A stretch of DNA of 64,000 nucleotides, from the NCBI GenBank assembly GCA_023460795.1, contig JAEWPC010000022.1:1-64000 (forward strand), given 5' to 3'. A program made the position numbers and the translations under genes. Positions 60,149 through 64,000 of this stretch are shown here, in pieces. Positions within the stretch are counted from its first letter, which is position 1. Each line of letters begins with the position of its first letter. The DNA is from Bacillota bacterium (GTDB lineage: Bacteria > Bacillota > Bacilli > Paenibacillales > Paenibacillaceae). Below the pieces are notes generated by a model. That model made no database searches. It saw nothing but the letters and a program-made list of their open reading frames with translations, and had not been told where the DNA came from.

Positions 60149-61639
60149 ATGTCGACACCTACGGGATTCATGGAATATAAAAGGGAACTTCCGAGCGATC
60201 GCGATCCTCTTGAGCGCATCAAGGACTGGAAGGAATTCCACCGGATGCTCTCCGACGAGCAGCTGAGGACGCAAGGCGCCCGCTGCATGGATTGCGGAAC
60301 CCCTTATTGCCATACCGGGATGGAGCTTGCGGGCAACGCATCCGGATGTCCGATCAACAATCTGATTCCGGAATGGAACAACCTCGTCTATCGCGGCCTT
60401 TGGAAGGAAGCATACGAGCGTCTGAGCAAGACGAACAATTTTCCCGAGTTTACGGGGAGAGTATGTCCGGCTCCGTGCGAGGGCTCTTGCACGGTCGGTC
60501 TGATCGGCGATGCCGTTACGATCAAGACGATCGAGCAAGCGATTATCGACCGCGCTTTCGAAGAAGGCTGGGTCGTACCGGAAGTGCCTAAGAACCGGAC
60601 CGGCAAGAAGGTTGCGGTCGTCGGCTCCGGACCTGCCGGCCTTGCAACCGCGGCGCAGTTGAACAAAGCGGGCCATACCGTCACCGTCTACGAAAGAGCG
60701 GACCGCATCGGCGGCTTGCTGACGTACGGCATACCGACGATGAAGCTCGAGAAGAATATCGTGCAACGCCGCGTTGATCTGCTGGCTGCCGAAGGCGTCA
60801 ACTTCGTTACGAATACCGAGATCGGCAAGGATATCTCCGCTCGCGAGCTGCAAGAGCAGTACGACGCGGTCGTCCTGTGCGGCGGCGCGACGAAAGCGCG
60901 TCCGATCGGCAACGTCGAAGGGCATGAGCTGAAAGGCATCATCCCGGCGATGGACTATCTGAACAGCACGATCAAGAGCTTTCTCGACAACGGGCTGCAG
61001 GAAGGTACGTATATTTCCGGCAAAGACAAGCACGTTATCGTTATCGGCGGCGGAGATACGGGAACGGACTGCGTCGCTACGGCACTTCGTCACGGCTGCG
61101 CGAGCATAACCCAATTCGGTACGCACGCGAAGGCTCCGCTGGAGCGCGATCAGATCAACAACCCGTGGCCGGAATATCCTAACGTCTATACGCTGGATTA
61201 CGCCCACGAGGAAGCGAAAGCTCTCTACGGCGATGATCCTCGCGCGTTCTCCGTACTGACGAAGAAGTTCGTCGGCGACGAGAACGGCAACGTGAAAGAA
61301 TTGCACACCGTGCAAATCCGCCGTTACGTGGACGAGCAGGGACGCAAAATATACGAAGAAATTCCGGGCACCGAGAAAGTATGGCCTGCGGATCTTGTTC
61401 TCGTAGCCGTCGGCTTCGAAGGTCCGGAACGCACGATCATCGACGAGCTCGGCTTGGAAACCGACCGCCGTTCGAACGTTAAGGCTCGTTACGGCAAGTA
61501 CAACACGAACGTCGACAAAGTGTTCGCCGCCGGCGATATGAGACGCGGTCAGAGCTTGATCGTATGGGCGATTAACGAAGGCCGCGAGGCCGCTCGCGAA
61601 GTCGATCGCTACTTGATGGGAAGCACGATGCTTCCTTAA
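60149..61639 (+). CDS. gltD: glutamate synthase small subunit (GltD)
   Basis: GltD takes electrons from NADPH through FAD and Fe-S clusters to the large subunit, which makes glutamate. The 496-residue protein has the N-terminal cysteine region (RCMDCGTPYCH and RVCPAPCEGSC), FAD motif VGSGPAGLA near residue 154 and NADPH motif IGGGDTGTDC near 300. ATG 60149 is chosen with GGAGG about 8 bases upstream. No large-subunit gene is adjacent; gltB must be elsewhere, or this subunit serves another partner. Confidence 0.95.
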   Translation: MSTPTGFMEYKRELPSDRDPLERIKDWKEFHRMLSDEQLRTQGARCMDCGTPYCHTGMELAGNASGCPINNLIPEWNNLVYRGLWKEAYERLSKTNNFPEFTGRVCPAPCEGSCTVGLIGDAVTIKTIEQAIIDRAFEEGWVVPEVPKNRTGKKVAVVGSGPAGLATAAQLNKAGHTVTVYERADRIGGLLTYGIPTMKLEKNIVQRRVDLLAAEGVNFVTNTEIGKDISARELQEQYDAVVLCGGATKARPIGNVEGHELKGIIPAMDYLNSTIKSFLDNGLQEGTYISGKDKHVIVIGGGDTGTDCVATALRHGCASITQFGTHAKAPLERDQINNPWPEYPNVYTLDYAHEEAKALYGDDPRAFSVLTKKFVGDENGNVKELHTVQIRRYVDEQGRKIYEEIPGTEKVWPADLVLVAVGFEGPERTIIDELGLETDRRSNVKARYGKYNTNVDKVFAAGDMRRGQSLIVWAINEGREAAREVDRYLMGSTMLP

Positions 61640-61655
61640 CGAACGACGGATCGGT

Positions 61656-61697
61656 AGAGAGGTTGTTTCCCGCGCATCTGGGAACGGCCTCTCTTTT
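61656..61697 (+). terminator. intrinsic terminator after gltD
   Basis: AGAGAGG-TGTTTCCC pairs with GGGAAC-GCCTCTCT, followed by TTT. Confidence 0.85.
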
Positions 61698-61738
61698 GCG
61701 TTAAGATGTAAAGGGCAATAGTCGAGGGAGGATTACCA

Positions 61739-62056
61739 ATGATTCGATACGGGGATGAACAATGGACCGAGCTTCGATTCGCGAAGTTCGATTATAAAGC
61801 GGATCGCCGCGATTCGCAGTGGGTGGACGTGGAGCTCAAAGTCGAGACGAGCGAGGAGACGCCGCTGCCGACCGACGTGATCGATTTCTCGATTCTGGCC
61901 GTCTGCACGCATAGCGGGCACCCGATTCAGCTCGTCGCCATGGAAGAAGGCTGCGACAGCGAATATCAGCTGACCGAAAGCGAGAAGGAGCAGATCGAAG
62001 CGTTCGTTCGCAGCCCGGGCGTGCAAGCGGCGATTCGCGCGGCAGTCGTCGCTTAA
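61739..62056 (+). CDS. small protein of unknown function
   Basis: I do not recognise this 105-residue acidic protein. It has a beta-rich start (YGDEQWTELRFAKFDYKAD), a middle with DFSILAVCTHSGHPIQLVAMEEG, and a helical C-terminus (TESEKEQIEAFV). There is no signal peptide. GGGAGG about 8 bases before ATG 61739 makes translation likely. It stands alone after the gltD terminator. Confidence 0.7.
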   Translation: MIRYGDEQWTELRFAKFDYKADRRDSQWVDVELKVETSEETPLPTDVIDFSILAVCTHSGHPIQLVAMEEGCDSEYQLTESEKEQIEAFVRSPGVQAAIRAAVVA

Positions 62057-62135
62057 AAGCTAGTACACCAAATCTTTCCTCTGTGTTACACTGATGGCAT
62101 CAAGAGCGATGTCGCCAGGGGGAGGAGAGGGAGCT

Positions 62136-63176
62136 TTGAACAACGCAGATTTGCTGACGCCGAGCGACGTGAGCGTCATTCGGAGATACGTCCGTACCAA
62201 ATTTGCTCCCTTATCCGGAAGCAAGCAAGCAGAGATCGTCGCGGATGCGATCAAGCGAACGCTGCAACAGAGGCTGCCCGAGCTTCCGGCCGAACTGAAC
62301 GATCAACTCGTGAACGAGCTGATCGCTCGCTGCCTGGTGAAAGAGCAACGAGTCGTGAAAGCGGACGACGTCCTCGATGTGTATACGGAGCTTGAGGCGA
62401 ACGGGCAATTCGAAGGCGATCGGTACTTGGATCCGATTCTGCACTGGGCGAACGAACGCGTGCCCGGACGGTGGACCGCCGAGCAGCTTGAATCTCGGCT
62501 GTCGCGAAGCAGAGGGCTTGCCCGCGCGGCGACACCCGTGGAAGCGCCGCTAGCCCCGGAACCGTCGCAGCCGCGCTCGCGGCGAATGGTCGCTGCGGCA
62601 GGAGCTTCTTTGACAGCGCTTGCAATCGCCGGCGCGATCACGATCGGGGTGCTCGGCCGCGGCGAACAAGCCGCCCGGGAGCCGATCCCGACGGCGGATG
62701 CCGCTCCTGGACCGCAACAGGTCGAAGTCGTCCGGGACGTCGGCTTGCCGGAATTTCTGCAATATACGGACATTAACGCCTCTGCCGTTAAAGACTTCCT
62801 GGAGAAGAGGGACGCGCTGCTCGCCGAAGAGCCGTATTTCGGCGCGATCGTTGAGAGCGCCAAGAAGCACGGTCTTCATCCGCTTCTGCTGCTGGCCATT
62901 ACGGGCCAAGAGCAAGGCTTCGTTCCCAGAACGAACAAAAACGCCAAACGGATCGCGAACAATCCGTTTAACGTTTTTCATAGCTGGCAAGAGTATAATA
63001 CGAACATCCGGGATTCGTCGGACATCGCAGCCAGGACTATCGCTAGGCTGGCGGCCAAACGCCCGGAAGGGGCCGACGCCTTCGATTGGTTCAACCAAAC
63101 GTACGCCGAGGACGCCGGGTGGGCGAAAGGCGTGAGTACGCTGTTCGCTCAGCTGAGTGCGGCGGAGCGCTCGTAA
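62136..63176 (+). CDS. single-pass membrane protein with lysozyme/glucosaminidase-like domain
   Basis: The 346-residue protein has a helical cytoplasmic N-domain (about 1-140), a transmembrane helix at about 155-180, and an outside domain with HPLLLLAITGQEQGF and NNPFNVFHSW followed by a helical end. The E in TGQEQG followed by NNPFNVF is like the glucosaminidase/transglycosylase family that cuts peptidoglycan, but I cannot assign it firmly. TTG 62136 is chosen since GGGGAGGAG lies about 8 bases upstream; ATG 62094 lacks a site and is very near the likely promoter (TACACT at 62087). It abuts the converging next gene with no base between. Confidence 0.7.
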   Translation: MNNADLLTPSDVSVIRRYVRTKFAPLSGSKQAEIVADAIKRTLQQRLPELPAELNDQLVNELIARCLVKEQRVVKADDVLDVYTELEANGQFEGDRYLDPILHWANERVPGRWTAEQLESRLSRSRGLARAATPVEAPLAPEPSQPRSRRMVAAAGASLTALAIAGAITIGVLGRGEQAAREPIPTADAAPGPQQVEVVRDVGLPEFLQYTDINASAVKDFLEKRDALLAEEPYFGAIVESAKKHGLHPLLLLAITGQEQGFVPRTNKNAKRIANNPFNVFHSWQEYNTNIRDSSDIAARTIARLAAKRPEGADAFDWFNQTYAEDAGWAKGVSTLFAQLSAAERS

Positions 63177-63911
63177 TCAGTTGCCTTCCAAGTAGCTATG
63201 GATGGTCGGGGGCACTTCCGGCAACGCGTTCAGCGTGAAGAAGGCGCCTTTCGGCTTCGCGTCGATCGGAACGAGGTTATACGTCCATTCACCGTCTTGC
63301 TTCAAGTAGACGGCATGAATGCCGCAATGCAATGCCGGCAGCACGTCCGTACGGACGGAATTGCCGATCATCCACGTCTGACTGCGATCGAATCCGCCAT
63401 CGGATAAGATTTGCTCTAAAGTCGACGTGTTTTTGTGCATGCGGACGTAAATCCGATCCTCGAAGAACCGCTCCAGCTTCAAGCTGTCGATCTTCTTCCG
63501 TTGAATGGCATGATCTCCGCCGGTATAGAGATGCAACTCGTGACCGCGATCGGCGAGATCGAACAACGTCTCCTCCATCATCGGATACGGCTCTACTTCA
63601 AGCTCGTAGACGCTGCTGCCCAGCTTCCATAGCTTCTCCTCTTCCAATGCGGACGTAGCGCGGCCCGTCATATGCGAGAAATACCGATACGTATCGACGA
63701 ACGATTGCGGAAAATGCTCGCTTTGGAAACCGACTACGTTCACTCCCGCAATATCGATCTCGGTGTGCTTGTTCATGATCGCCTCGCGGCTAATGCCCGC
63801 GGACCCGAACCAAGTGGTCATCTCGTCGGCGAATTGATCGAGAATGAAATGAAAGTATTTGTTGCAATAGACGAGCGTGTCGTCAAGGTCGAATAAGATG
63901 CGCTGGCTCAT
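63177..63911 (-). CDS. HAD-family hydrolase
   Basis: The 244-residue protein has DLDDTLVY near residue 8, a threonine motif YTGGD near 129, and GNSVRTDVLPAL near 188, giving the HAD core with a helical cap. A lysine-containing motif III is less clear (IQRKKIDSL). Substrate unknown. AAGGAG lies 8 bases before ATG 63911. The last 89 bases of the window, upstream of it, hold only its promoter region as far as I see. Confidence 0.85.
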   Translation of the reverse strand: MSQRILFDLDDTLVYCNKYFHFILDQFADEMTTWFGSAGISREAIMNKHTEIDIAGVNVVGFQSEHFPQSFVDTYRYFSHMTGRATSALEEEKLWKLGSSVYELEVEPYPMMEETLFDLADRGHELHLYTGGDHAIQRKKIDSLKLERFFEDRIYVRMHKNTSTLEQILSDGGFDRSQTWMIGNSVRTDVLPALHCGIHAVYLKQDGEWTYNLVPIDAKPKGAFFTLNALPEVPPTIHSYLEGN

Positions 63912-64000
63912 GGTTCAACTCCTTACGTTGCTGCGATGTCCGGCCTGCTTAGCATAACGCTCGAAAGTTAAGCCAGGTCGGCGATAAGATGAATCTTAGG

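Noticed and set aside
59840..61315. A 491-codon minus-strand frame opposite folA and gltD
   Set aside because: Antisense shadow over two clear enzymes; no start site or domain.
1..64000. tRNA, rRNA, insertion sequence or prophage genes
   Set aside because: I looked for transposase, integrase and phage structural motifs and for tRNA-like cloverleafs in the gaps and found none I can support; a tRNAscan or Rfam search would settle the RNA part.

Overview
The window looks like a contiguous piece of a chromosome from a high-GC, endospore-forming member of the Bacillota, most likely Paenibacillaceae (Paenibacillus or Cohnella type). The evidence is spoVK and the spore protein gene tlp, a LexA/YneA SOS module, glnR-glnA, B12-dependent metH, the mrfAB (yprAB) repair pair, a pdhABCD operon, and Bacillus-like promoters and Shine-Dalgarno sites. 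I see no rRNA or tRNA gene, insertion sequence, prophage or CRISPR array.

Layout. 0-1 kb: the 3' end of an amidoligase-like gene, then a 51-bp tandem repeat array. 1-9.2 kb: mutS, secreted S41 peptidase, mutL, RsmJ-like methyltransferase, miaA, hfq, tightly packed. 9.3-18.7 kb: class A PBP, DUF402 protein, YdcF-like protein, spoVK, hflX, YnbB-like PLP enzyme, glnR-glnA. 18.7-19.4 kb: two more 51-bp arrays in opposite orientations. 19.4-22.4 kb: lexA facing yneA across shared LexA boxes, YnzC, a membrane protein and a HAD phosphatase. 22.3-27 kb: a palindromic repeat element, mtnD diverging from metH, then tlp. 27.3-36 kb: mrfAB, a HAD phosphatase, then an Fpg/Nei glycosylase, nfo, cREC, thioredoxin, ABC ATPase and methyltransferase run. 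36-42 kb: a second palindromic element, a kinase fused to a CpaE/MinD-like domain, chrA, a two-component system and an NlpC/P60 hydrolase. 42.3-48.6 kb: nitrilase, two GNAT-like proteins, a PhnP-like hydrolase, thiamine pyrophosphokinase, a TRIC-type channel, a low-MW phosphatase, an unknown gene and an esterase. 48.6-55.3 kb: pdhABCD, thioesterase, thyA. 55.3-64 kb: a third palindromic element, two copper proteins, an ECF sigma/anti-sigma pair, dihydrofolate reductase, gltD, and small or poorly known genes.

How the genes work together. DNA repair is strongly represented: mismatch repair (mutSL), SOS control (lexA, yneA), mitomycin-type repair (mrfAB) and base excision (Fpg/Nei, nfo). Methionine and one-carbon metabolism is also visible: metH, mtnD, thyA, dihydrofolate reductase. 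Nitrogen assimilation appears as glnRA and gltD, and central carbon flux as PDH.

The most unusual signal is non-coding. Three intergenic elements (22.35, 36.20 and 55.39 kb) each carry four 23-26-bp palindromes at a nearly fixed pitch of 50-52, 60-62 and 50-52 bp, although the palindrome at 36.20 kb differs in sequence from the other two. Separately, three tandem arrays (0.56, 18.78 and 19.19 kb) have 51-bp units; the first two are clearly related in inverted orientation. This looks like a REP/BIME-like or structured-RNA repeat population with a common 50-51-bp pitch. Its function is unknown.
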